64,000 bases of DNA from Phyllobacterium pellucidum. GTDB taxonomy: Bacteria > Pseudomonadota > Alphaproteobacteria > Rhizobiales > Rhizobiaceae. Positions 35,271-42,920 of this stretch are shown in pieces (the stretch's first letter is position 1; each line of letters begins with the position of its first letter). The stretch is taken from contig NZ_JABUMX010000004.1 of NCBI RefSeq assembly GCF_013327855.1, forward strand, positions 186,001 to 250,000, read 5' to 3'. Under the pieces are notes generated by a model. That model had not been told where the DNA came from. It ran no database searches and saw nothing but the letters and a program-made list of their open reading frames with translations. A program made the translations under genes and the position numbers.

Positions 35271-36155
35271 CTATTTGCAGAGATCACGCAGCCAGGCGGC
35301 GGGAGTGATTCCAACGATCTTCTTGAACATGCGAGTGAGGTGCGCCTGATCGGAGAAGCCGGTGGCGGAGGCGATGGCCGGCAATGATGGACCGGGCTGT
35401 CTTAACAGCGCTTGTACCCGGCGCATCCGTGCCTTCATCTGCCACTGATGCGGCGCGACACCGGTGGAGGCCTTGAAGGCATGGCTGAAATAGGATTGTG
35501 ACAGGCCAGCAAGGCCAGCAAGTTCCTCGAGGCGAATGTTGCGAAGGCAATTATCTTCGATATAGCCGGTCACGGACCGCAACTGGCGCGGCGAGAGCTG
35601 GCTGCGTTGACGTTTCTGCTCCTGCGCGATGCCAAAAAGCTGGACGACGAGGGCTGTTGTCAGCCCATCACCATAAAGGTCGTGCAACGGCTGTTCGTTC
35701 AGGCATTCCTCGGCAATCAGTCTGGCGAGGCTCGCGATGCGGTCATCGAAGAACATGAGGCGGGGAGCGCCGAGCGTTCCGCATTTTCTCGCCTCCGGAA
35801 ACCGATGCGACAGGACGGCGAGATCGAAATGCAGATCGAGGTGGCGCAGATATTCCACGCCTTCGCCGCGACCCCAAACCGGAAGGCCCGCAGGTATGTA
35901 GCTCATTGGATAGAAGGCGACGTCGCCAGGCGCGCCATGCGAGGCCGGGCCAAGACCGACACTGAAGGTCCCGGAGCCTGCCTTGTCGAGGGTTACGAAC
36001 AAACGCGGATCCTCGGATATATACTCGCCCTCGGCGCCAGGCTCGCATTTGACTGACCAGACATCGGCAACGACACCGGTCCAGGCCCGCCACTTCAGCT
36101 CGCCAAGAACCGTGACGCCTTCGACTTTGCTCGTCATCCTTGGATGGAACGTCAT
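35271..36155 (-). CDS. AraC family regulator of iron uptake genes
   Basis: 294 residues. The C-terminal DNA-binding domain has two helix-turn-helix units (IRLEELAGLAGLSQSYFSHAFKASTG and PAIASATGFSDQAHLTRMFKK) and the family ending VGITPAAWLRD; the N-terminal half is a cupin-like effector domain. In rhizobia similar regulators (such as RhrA) activate siderophore uptake genes. It starts nine bases after the siderophore-interacting protein gene and so is likely in the same iron-controlled transcript; the TonB receptor gene is next. The role is inferred from neighbours. Confidence 0.9.
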   Translation of the reverse strand: MTFHPRMTSKVEGVTVLGELKWRAWTGVVADVWSVKCEPGAEGEYISEDPRLFVTLDKAGSGTFSVGLGPASHGAPGDVAFYPMSYIPAGLPVWGRGEGVEYLRHLDLHFDLAVLSHRFPEARKCGTLGAPRLMFFDDRIASLARLIAEECLNEQPLHDLYGDGLTTALVVQLFGIAQEQKRQRSQLSPRQLRSVTGYIEDNCLRNIRLEELAGLAGLSQSYFSHAFKASTGVAPHQWQMKARMRRVQALLRQPGPSLPAIASATGFSDQAHLTRMFKKIVGITPAAWLRDLCK

Positions 36156-36164
36156 CGTTTCGCG

Positions 36165-37226
36165 CTACCCTTCGTGTCCACGGCGCCAGTAAGAGACGAC
36201 GAGATGTTCCTCCCGCGCCAACTTGCGTTCCTTGCGCACGTGGTTGCGAATGGATTTGAACGCCGAAAATTCGCAGCCGGCCCAGACAAAGACCCGCACA
36301 TCCGTTGGAAACGCCACCTTAGCCACTGCTTCGGGAAGCAGATCTGTTGTTCCGGCGGCCGCACCGGAACGATGCAGCCACACAAGATCGAGACCGCAGG
36401 CCGCGGTAAGGTTCTGCTCATCTGCCTCGTCCTCTACTTCAATCCGCACCACGACCTTTGCAGCTGCAGGCAGTCGTTCGAGTATGCGACCGATCGCAGG
36501 GAGGGCCGTCTCATCGCCGGCAAGAAGATACCAGTCCGCTTCCCCGACATCGCCGCCGCCCGGCCCTGTCATGCCGACAAGGTCACCGGGCATGGCATTG
36601 AGAGCCCATTGCGAACCGGGAGTTCCATCATGGATGACGATATCGATATCGACCTCGCCCCTGGCGGCATCAATCTTGCGAATGGTGTAGACGCGCGAGA
36701 CGAGTTTGTCGCCTCCTTCCGGCCATTCCGGTCGACCGTCTTCGCCCATCACCGGCCATCGTGGTTGCGCGATGCCGTTCGGCGGAAACAGCAGGTGCAC
36801 ATGCAGCCCGCCATATTGGAACCGCGCAAGGTTGTTGCCCCGCAGCGTCACCCTGCGCATCCTCGGCGAGACATTGCGGCTTTCGACCACGCGCATTTCG
36901 CGGAAGAATGGCGGCACGCTTCCCACGGCCCCGTCACCCTCCCAGACAATACGTGGCCTTTCCGTCCGCGCAAATTCCAGCACGTGGTTGGCAAGCGCAT
37001 ATTTCATATAGGCAAGTCCGGTCTCGTCCTCGCCTTCGGCTGTCAAGGACAGGCTTTCCCCGTCGGCAGAAAGGTCAGCCTTGCCATACGTTAGACCGAT
37101 GGTGCCGCCTTCACGACGCCGTGTGACATCCCCATGCTCTGAAAAGTGATCAAGCAGCTTGTTGAGATGCAGTGCAGGATTGGTGAGGGCGATCCGCGCA
37201 GATGCGCGCAAAATTGTGTCTGGCAT
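36165..37226 (-). CDS. Siderophore-interacting FAD protein with N-terminal DUF2218 domain
   Basis: 353 residues. The first roughly 95 residues (LLDHFSEHGDVTRRREGG and MKYALANHVLEFAR) look like the small DUF2218 domain. The rest is a siderophore-interacting protein: FAD-binding segment SRVYTIRKIDAARGEVDIDIVIH, then the SIP domain with AGDETALPAIGRIL, VFVWAGCEFSAFKSIRNHV and a C-terminal SYWRRGHEG. These proteins reduce ferric siderophores in the cytoplasm (ViuB/YqjH family). A RirA-type operator is 68-94 bp upstream. The AraC gene follows after nine bases. Confidence 0.93.
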   Translation of the reverse strand: MPDTILRASARIALTNPALHLNKLLDHFSEHGDVTRRREGGTIGLTYGKADLSADGESLSLTAEGEDETGLAYMKYALANHVLEFARTERPRIVWEGDGAVGSVPPFFREMRVVESRNVSPRMRRVTLRGNNLARFQYGGLHVHLLFPPNGIAQPRWPVMGEDGRPEWPEGGDKLVSRVYTIRKIDAARGEVDIDIVIHDGTPGSQWALNAMPGDLVGMTGPGGGDVGEADWYLLAGDETALPAIGRILERLPAAAKVVVRIEVEDEADEQNLTAACGLDLVWLHRSGAAAGTTDLLPEAVAKVAFPTDVRVFVWAGCEFSAFKSIRNHVRKERKLAREEHLVVSYWRRGHEG

Positions 37227-37293
37227 ATTGACCTCGGCAAAGGCAATCCTGCGCTGACACGGCAGGAAAGCATCTATCGCTCAATACGTGATA

Positions 37294-37320
37294 ATAATAT
37301 GATAGCTCAAGTCATATTAT
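37294..37320 (-). promoter_or_regulatory. RirA-type iron-responsive operator (IRO) of the siderophore reductase
   Basis: ATAATATGA (37294-37302) and TCATATTAT (37312-37320) are perfect 9-bp arms with a 9-base spacer, again the TGA-N9-TCA form. It lies 68-94 bp upstream of the siderophore-interacting protein start. Confidence 0.7.
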
Positions 37321-37429
37321 CGATGGCAGCTTGAACAGAAAGTGGCCCGGCTCGCATGGCTGTAGACTCTGCGGTTACCGGGCCGGTCGTGCGACTGGAA
37401 GTCCTCGACGTCCCATGGACGCACAAACA

Positions 37430-37444
37430 GGTAAATAATTTACC
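37430..37444. promoter_or_regulatory. Perfect 15-bp palindrome upstream of the methyltransferase
   Basis: GGTAAATAATTTACC is two perfect 7-bp arms around one base, about 110 bp upstream of the methyltransferase ATG. It looks like an operator for an unidentified dimeric regulator. Confidence 0.45.
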
Positions 37445-37553
37445 GCGATGCGCCGATTCCACGGCCGACGCCAGGCGACGTCATATCCCTTCCGGCTGCA
37501 ACGAGGTATAATCCGGCATACACCTTGTTCCGCTCCCCTCAATAGGAACGCCG

Positions 37554-38378
37554 ATGAGCATTGAAGAACAAGTCGCCCGGCACTACACACACGGCTCGCT
37601 GGAAAAGGCGATATTGTCGGCGCTCATAGCTGCCGGTAAAGACATCGATACATTGACGGCATCTGATCTTGCGCCCATTGACGAGTTTCATTTCGGGTGG
37701 CTTCCCGCGACCATAGAACTCGGCAGAAGCTTGCGTATCGAGCCGCAAATGCACCTCCTTGACGTTGGTTGCGGCATAGGCGGGCCGGCCCGCTATCTCG
37801 CCGAAACCTATGAGTGCCGCATCACCGGTGTTGATCTTACTGACGAATTCGTCGAAGTCGCCCGGGCACTGACGGACCGCTGTGGACTTGATGACCGCAT
37901 CGATTTTCATCAGGCCAGTGCGCTCGCCCTTCCTTTCGATGAAGGCAGTTTCGACGCTGCCTACATGATCCACGTCGGCATGAACATTGAAGACAAGCAC
38001 ACGCTTTTTGCTGAGGTCTGGCGCGTCTTGAAGCCGGGCGGGCGCTTTGTCGACTATGACATCATGCGTGTGGGCGATGCGCCGCTGAATTATCCCATGC
38101 CATGGGCCATGAACAAGGAAACGAGCTTCGTCGAGACGCCGGGCTTCTATAACAAGACATTGAGCGCCGCAGGTTTCGAGATACAGGCAAAGAATAGCCG
38201 GCGCGATCTCGCCATAAAAATCGTCCGAGAGATGCAGGCCAAGGCCGCGGCGGAGGGTCCGCCCGTGCTCAGTGGACAGATCATCATGGGACCAACGGCC
38301 AAGCAACGACTGGCAAACGCTTTTGAAGCCCTCGAAAACGGAATTATCGAACCAATCGAGATTGTTGCACGGGCATAG
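37554..38378 (+). CDS. Class I SAM-dependent methyltransferase
   Basis: 274 residues. SAM-binding motif I is LLDVGCGIGGPARYL near residue 68, followed by GVDLTDEFVEVAR, a motif II region FDAAYMIHVGMNIEDK and LKPGGRFVDYDIM. The layout is that of the UbiE/Coq5 and glycine/sarcosine N-methyltransferase-like group; the acceptor cannot be named. It is transcribed alone, converging on the sulfonate operon with 18 bp between stops. Start ATG 37554 follows AGGAA. Confidence 0.88.
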   Translation: MSIEEQVARHYTHGSLEKAILSALIAAGKDIDTLTASDLAPIDEFHFGWLPATIELGRSLRIEPQMHLLDVGCGIGGPARYLAETYECRITGVDLTDEFVEVARALTDRCGLDDRIDFHQASALALPFDEGSFDAAYMIHVGMNIEDKHTLFAEVWRVLKPGGRFVDYDIMRVGDAPLNYPMPWAMNKETSFVETPGFYNKTLSAAGFEIQAKNSRRDLAIKIVREMQAKAAAEGPPVLSGQIIMGPTAKQRLANAFEALENGIIEPIEIVARA

Positions 38379-38396
38379 TCGCTCTTTGATCCTTGC

Positions 38397-39257
38397 CTAT
38401 TTCAGCTGGAACCCAAACCCTTCCAGTACGTCGCGAAGCTTGTCGCGGTTCTTCAGCGCCTCCTTCGTGGCGATACGGCGGGAGACCTGTTCCGACCAAT
38501 CGATCGGTGTCATCGACTGGATTTTTTGGAAGGCGCGCAAAGTCTCATTGTAGAGACCGAGGTCGTCCTTGCTGGGGTTCTCGCTGTATCGCTCGCGGTG
38601 GAGCACAGTGGGTTGCGGCAGGCGCGGTTTGGCATCTGTCTTGATCGCAGGATCGGGATATCCGACCGTCAGGCCGAACACTGGAAAAACCAATGCGGGC
38701 AGATCGAGTTCCCGGGCAACCGTAGCCGGATCGTTGCGCAGCGCGCCGATATAGCAGGTGCCAAGGCCGAGGGACTCAAAGGCGACCAGGGCATTCTGTG
38801 CCGCAAGTGCAGCATCGATGACGGCAAGGAGAAAGCCCTCGACATAGTCCAGGCCGTCAGATGTCGATCCTTCCGCATCGGCGATACGGCGCAGCCGGGA
38901 AAGGTCCGCAAGCCAAATGAGAAGCAGGGGTGCCTGGTCGATCTGCCTCTGGTTGCCAGCAACGGCGTTGATCCGCGCCTTGCGCTCTCGGTCTTCGACC
39001 GCAACGACACTCCATGCCTGCAAGTTCGATGATGTGGGAGCCGATTGCGCTGCGGCAATCGCAAGTTCCACGGCTTCGTTCGGAACAGGCTTTGGAAGGT
39101 AGGACCGCACGCTGCGATGATCGAGCAGAACATCAATCGTCTCTGTCGAAATTTTATGGCCTACCAAAGGATGATTTTCGCCGTATCGTTGTTCCAACAG
39201 CCTTTCCAGGCGGTCGCGCGGCGTATCGTTCTGGGCTTCGACTACAGTGATGGGCAT
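38397..39257 (-). CDS. NfsA-like nitroreductase/flavin reductase family protein
   Basis: 286 residues from ATG 39257 (a five-codon TTG extension to 39272 would overlap the permease stop). FMN-binding features of the NfsA/FRP group are visible: DHRSVRSYLPKPVP, AAQSAPTSSNLQAWSVVAV and LGTCYIGALRNDP, with FPVFGLTVGYPD later. It is the last gene of the sulfonate-type operon. By position it may supply reduced FMN to the flavin monooxygenase encoded first in the operon, but NfsA relatives usually reduce nitro compounds, so this role is an inference. Confidence 0.85.
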   Translation of the reverse strand: MPITVVEAQNDTPRDRLERLLEQRYGENHPLVGHKISTETIDVLLDHRSVRSYLPKPVPNEAVELAIAAAQSAPTSSNLQAWSVVAVEDRERKARINAVAGNQRQIDQAPLLLIWLADLSRLRRIADAEGSTSDGLDYVEGFLLAVIDAALAAQNALVAFESLGLGTCYIGALRNDPATVARELDLPALVFPVFGLTVGYPDPAIKTDAKPRLPQPTVLHRERYSENPSKDDLGLYNETLRAFQKIQSMTPIDWSEQVSRRIATKEALKNRDKLRDVLEGFGFQLK

Positions 39258-39268
39258 CAATATTGCTT

Positions 39269-40054
39269 TCAATGGGTGCTTACGCGCCAGCGCAAGAGAT
39301 AGTTTTCGACCTTAGCGGCGAGCCGGTTGAGAATAAACCCGACAATGCCGAGAATGATCACGCCGACCATAACAAGGGCCATGTCGAAGCGTTCGCGGCC
39401 GGCAATGATCAAGCCGCCGATGCCCGGGCCAACAGCAAGAAAATACTCGGCGCCGACCGTTGCCAGCCATGAATAGATCAACCCGAGGTGCACGCCTGTT
39501 GCGATCGATGGCAAAGCCGACGGAAGGAAGATGCGCGTGATGCGTTGCGTCGGCGTAAACCGCAGGGCATCGCCCACCTCGATCAGATCCGCCGGCACAT
39601 TGCGCATGCCTTCATAGGTGTTGAGCACGACGGGAATGAAGGCGGCGAGCGCGACGAAGACAATCTTGGCCTGTTCGCCGAAGCCGAACCAGATAGAAAT
39701 CAGCGGGATCCACGCCAGCAGTGAAATCTGCTTCAGGCCGTTGAATGTGGGGGTAATCAGGGCATCGGCCACGCGCGACAGGGCAAGCAGCGTTGCAAAG
39801 AGTACGCCGAGAGCAGAACCGAGGAGAAAGCCCGCAATATTCCGAAACAGGCTGAACCCCAGTTCGCCGATCAGATTGTTGTCGATGAGTTCGCGCTTTG
39901 CCGTCAGGAAGACATCTTCGAGCGCTGGAAGAAAGCGCGGATCGACGAGGCCGCTACGGCTCGAACCTTCCCACAAGATAAGGAGAAGGATCGGGAGGGT
40001 CAAACCACGGCGAATTTTCAACACCCGTTCGGAACTCACATAGCTAGCCGCCAT
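39269..40054 (-). CDS. Sulfonate/nitrate-type ABC permease 2 (SsuC-like)
   Basis: 261 residues, about six membrane segments, SsuC/TauC family. The ATPase-contact loop is DLIEVGDALRFTPTQRITRIFLPSALP. The ATG overlaps the stop of the preceding permease in TGATG. It differs clearly from the other permease in the operon, so the two probably form a heterodimer instead of the SsuC homodimer, by inference. Confidence 0.9.
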   Translation of the reverse strand: MAASYVSSERVLKIRRGLTLPILLLILWEGSSRSGLVDPRFLPALEDVFLTAKRELIDNNLIGELGFSLFRNIAGFLLGSALGVLFATLLALSRVADALITPTFNGLKQISLLAWIPLISIWFGFGEQAKIVFVALAAFIPVVLNTYEGMRNVPADLIEVGDALRFTPTQRITRIFLPSALPSIATGVHLGLIYSWLATVGAEYFLAVGPGIGGLIIAGRERFDMALVMVGVIILGIVGFILNRLAAKVENYLLRWRVSTH

Positions 40055-40899
40055 CAGCTTTCTTCCTTCTGCTTCCAGCGCTGCACGCGGTTTTCCGTAG
40101 CGTCGAATCCCTTATCCATGAGGAACCCGACGATCCCGATTGCGATCATGGCGACGATGACGACATCGAGCCAGAACATCTGCCGGCCCCAGACGAGGAG
40201 GTACCCGAGCCCCTCGGAGGAGGCGAGCAGCTCGACGCCGACAAGCGCCGTCCAGGAATGGGTCAGACCGTAGCGAATGCCGGTGAAGATCGAAGGTGCT
40301 GCGCCCGGAAGAACGATCAGCCGCAGCGTCTGCCAGCGGTTGAAGCGGAGTGCGTGGCCCACTTCGACAAAATTGGCTGGCACGGAGCGAATGCCAGCCG
40401 CGGTGTTCAGGGTCATCGGGACAAGAGCGCCCTTGGCAATCACGATGATCTTCAAGGTTTCGCCGATGCCGAAGATCAGCATCAGCAAGGGGATCCATCC
40501 AAGGGTTGGAATTTGGGCGAAGGCGAGGAAGAGCGGTCGCACGTAGTCGTCCACGCGCCGCGACAATCCCATTGCGACGCCAAGTGTAAGGCCCGCTACC
40601 GCACCAAACAGAAACCCGATCACCACCCGTCGCAGGCTCACCCCGGTGTGGTAGAGGATTTCACCTGACGCGATCATCTCGACCGCGGTGGCATAGACAT
40701 AGGCGGGCGACGGCAGGATCTGCTCGGGGAGCCATCCCTGGCTTGAAGCCAGCCACCATGCTGCGACCAGCGCCAACGGCAGGATCAGCGCAACCGCGAC
40801 GCGGCGAAGCCTCAAACCGCCGCGCCGCAATCGCCATGTTCTGGCCCGCCCTTGCAACGATCTCGGCACAAGGGCGGTATTATCGGACAGGAGCGTCAT
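40054..40899 (-). CDS. Sulfonate/nitrate-type ABC permease 1 (SsuC-like)
   Basis: 281 residues with an N-terminal arginine-rich cytoplasmic stretch (RTWRLRRGGLRLRR) before the first membrane segment. The contact loop is NFVEVGHALRFNRWQTLRLIVLPGAAP. It lies 24 bp after the binding protein gene and overlaps the second permease by TGATG. Confidence 0.9.
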   Translation of the reverse strand: MTLLSDNTALVPRSLQGRARTWRLRRGGLRLRRVAVALILPLALVAAWWLASSQGWLPEQILPSPAYVYATAVEMIASGEILYHTGVSLRRVVIGFLFGAVAGLTLGVAMGLSRRVDDYVRPLFLAFAQIPTLGWIPLLMLIFGIGETLKIIVIAKGALVPMTLNTAAGIRSVPANFVEVGHALRFNRWQTLRLIVLPGAAPSIFTGIRYGLTHSWTALVGVELLASSEGLGYLLVWGRQMFWLDVVIVAMIAIGIVGFLMDKGFDATENRVQRWKQKEES

Positions 40900-40923
40900 G
40901 TCGTCTCTTTGGTTGAGGCCAGA

Positions 40924-41997
40924 TCAGGAGCCGAGAGGCTTGCCATTGGCGCCGTAGGACTGCCAAAAATTCTGAAGATTGAGCTTCGCCAGCGCTGCAT
41001 TCAGATATTTCGGCTCGAACCAGCCATCGGTGCTCACATCACGCCGGATCAAGCCGAATTCCTTGGCTTTGACGGCTTGCTCTTCATACTGGGAAACAAG
41101 CAGGTCGTCGATCAGCGGGGAGTTGCGGTAGGCAAGCGTGTCGTTGCTGAAGTAGTCCTCGAGGATCGGCACGGGCGTTCCAGACTTGTGCCAGAGCTCG
41201 AAAAGCGCAGCCCGGTTCGGCTCGTCCGACGACCACTGCGCCGCCTTGACGAAGGCATCGACGACGCGCTGGGTGATTTCGGGATGCTTGTCGATGAAGT
41301 CCTCGCGGCCGACGATGCCGGCATTGCGGCTGAATCGCGGATCATCGCCTTTGGTTGTGTAGATCACTTTCGCATTGCCCTTCGCAGCGAGGTTGATCAG
41401 TGGCGTATCGCCAAAGGCGGCATCGATATCCTGGCTCGTCAACGCTGCGACCGTGCCGGCGCTGTCGAGATTGATGACCTGAATATCCTTTTCCGTCAGA
41501 CCATTCGCCTCAAGGATCTTGATCGCTGCGAGATGGCCGTTGGTACCGCGCTGATATGCGACCTTCTTACCCTTCAGATCCGCAACTGACTTGATGTCAG
41601 AATCCTGGGCAACGGCAAGGTAAAGCGGTTTGCGCGCCCCACTTGCCAGGAGATATTTTGTCTTCAAGCCGTTGGCCCGGCCGATCAATGACGGGAGATC
41701 GCCCTGATAGGCAAAATCAAGCTGGTTATTGGCAAAGGCCTCGTTGACCGCAGGTCCCGCACCCTTGAAGAAGAACCATTCGATCTTGACGTCAGGGTCA
41801 TTGGCAAACTCCTTTTCGAGAAACTCGCCGGCACGCGCCGTCGCGGCCGAAGTCCCCTCCGCGTAAGGCCTGCTGTCGACGCCGATCGCGGCGTAACCGA
41901 TATTGATGGTGACCGGCTCGGCAATGGCCGGAACTGCCAGCAGCGAAGCGGCAAATGCGGCCAGAACCGTGCGGCGGGTGAGTTGCGATAGGCTCAT
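40924..41997 (-). CDS. Sulfonate-type ABC substrate-binding protein (SsuA-like)
   Basis: 357 residues from ATG 41997, eight bases after GGAG; a frame to 42066 is rejected. The signal region has a twin-arginine-like LTRRTVLAAF then a hydrophobic stretch ending near PAIA. The mature protein has the NMT1/SsuA pattern: INIGYAAIGVDSRPYAEG, FAYQGDLPSLIGRANGL, VADLKGKKVAYQRGTNGHLAAIKIL and IDAAFGDTPLI. It delivers sulfonates, nitrate-like anions or sulfate esters to the two permeases; with a flavin monooxygenase in the operon an organosulfur ligand is most likely. Confidence 0.9.
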   Translation of the reverse strand: MSLSQLTRRTVLAAFAASLLAVPAIAEPVTINIGYAAIGVDSRPYAEGTSAATARAGEFLEKEFANDPDVKIEWFFFKGAGPAVNEAFANNQLDFAYQGDLPSLIGRANGLKTKYLLASGARKPLYLAVAQDSDIKSVADLKGKKVAYQRGTNGHLAAIKILEANGLTEKDIQVINLDSAGTVAALTSQDIDAAFGDTPLINLAAKGNAKVIYTTKGDDPRFSRNAGIVGREDFIDKHPEITQRVVDAFVKAAQWSSDEPNRAALFELWHKSGTPVPILEDYFSNDTLAYRNSPLIDDLLVSQYEEQAVKAKEFGLIRRDVSTDGWFEPKYLNAALAKLNLQNFWQSYGANGKPLGS

Positions 41998-41998
41998 T

Positions 41999-42892
41999 TC
42001 AGATCTCCGTCGTTGAAAGAATGGGACGCCCCGATGGCTGCGAACGCGGCGCGTTCCGTGCAGCACTGGTGGTCTTGATTGGCGGGCGCTTCACCTGTGC
42101 GGGTTGCTTTGCGATTGTCTTCGGCTCGCCGTTCCGCGTCGTGCTGTTGAGAATGTCGAGAACATGGTTGCGGATACTGGCGAGTTGCGCCGAGGTCCGT
42201 TCGCGCGGATGCGGCAGGTCGACAGGTACGATCTCTCTGATCCGGCCGGGGCGCGGCGACATGACAACGACGCGATCGCCTAGGTAGACGGCCTCGTCGA
42301 CATCGTGGGTAACCAGCACCATTGTGATTTGCTCCCTCGCCCATATATCCTGCAACTCGCCTTGCAGATGCGCCTTGGTGATCGCATCCAGCGCGCCGAA
42401 GGGCTCGTCGAGGAAAAGGACGTCAGGACGGTTGACGAGCCCGCGCGCAATCCCGGCGCGCTGGGCCATGCCGCCCGAAAGCTGGTGCGGATAGGCCTTT
42501 TCGAAACCGGTAAGGCCGACAAGCGCGATCTGTTTGGCAACGAGGTCCTGCTTCTCGGCCTTGGAAAAAGCCGCGTTTTCCAGCCCCAGCGCCACATTGC
42601 GCTCGACGGTCAGCCAGGGAAACAGTCGCGGCTCCTGGAATACGATACCGCGATCGAGGCTCGGACCGGTCACTGGCTTGCCCGCATGTTCGACAAGCCC
42701 GTCATGCCCGGTATCGAGACCCGCGCCGAGGCGCAGCAATGTCGACTTGCCGCAGCCACTCGCGCCGACGATGGTGACGAATTCACCGGCCTTGACGTCA
42801 AGACTGACGCGGTCGAGCGCCGTAAGTTCGCCGCCGTTGACACGGAATTGCCGGCTGACATTGCTGATCTTCAGATGCGCTGTGCTGGTCAT
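41999..42892 (-). CDS. ssuB: Sulfonate-type ABC ATPase (SsuB-like)
   Basis: 297 residues from ATG 42892. Walker A GASGCGKSTLL, LSGGMAQRAGIARGL and Walker B VLFLDEPFGALD are intact, and PHPRERTS-type residues follow. The C-terminal tail of about 40 residues is rich in Lys, Pro and Thr and extends past the usual SsuB end. The stop is one base from the start of the binding protein gene. It lies 28 bp after the monooxygenase gene. Confidence 0.92.
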   Translation of the reverse strand: MTSTAHLKISNVSRQFRVNGGELTALDRVSLDVKAGEFVTIVGASGCGKSTLLRLGAGLDTGHDGLVEHAGKPVTGPSLDRGIVFQEPRLFPWLTVERNVALGLENAAFSKAEKQDLVAKQIALVGLTGFEKAYPHQLSGGMAQRAGIARGLVNRPDVLFLDEPFGALDAITKAHLQGELQDIWAREQITMVLVTHDVDEAVYLGDRVVVMSPRPGRIREIVPVDLPHPRERTSAQLASIRNHVLDILNSTTRNGEPKTIAKQPAQVKRPPIKTTSAARNAPRSQPSGRPILSTTEI

Positions 42893-42920
42893 CTTGGTCG
42901 CTCTCTTTCGCGAGTAAATG

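Larger units (their letters stand above)
37227..37553. other. Regulatory gap between siderophore reductase and methyltransferase
   Basis: These 327 bases hold two palindromic sites and no gene: the iron-responsive operator at 37294-37320 for the leftward gene and a 15-bp perfect palindrome at 37430-37444 for the rightward one. The methyltransferase ribosome site AGGAA precedes its ATG at 37554. Confidence 0.75.
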
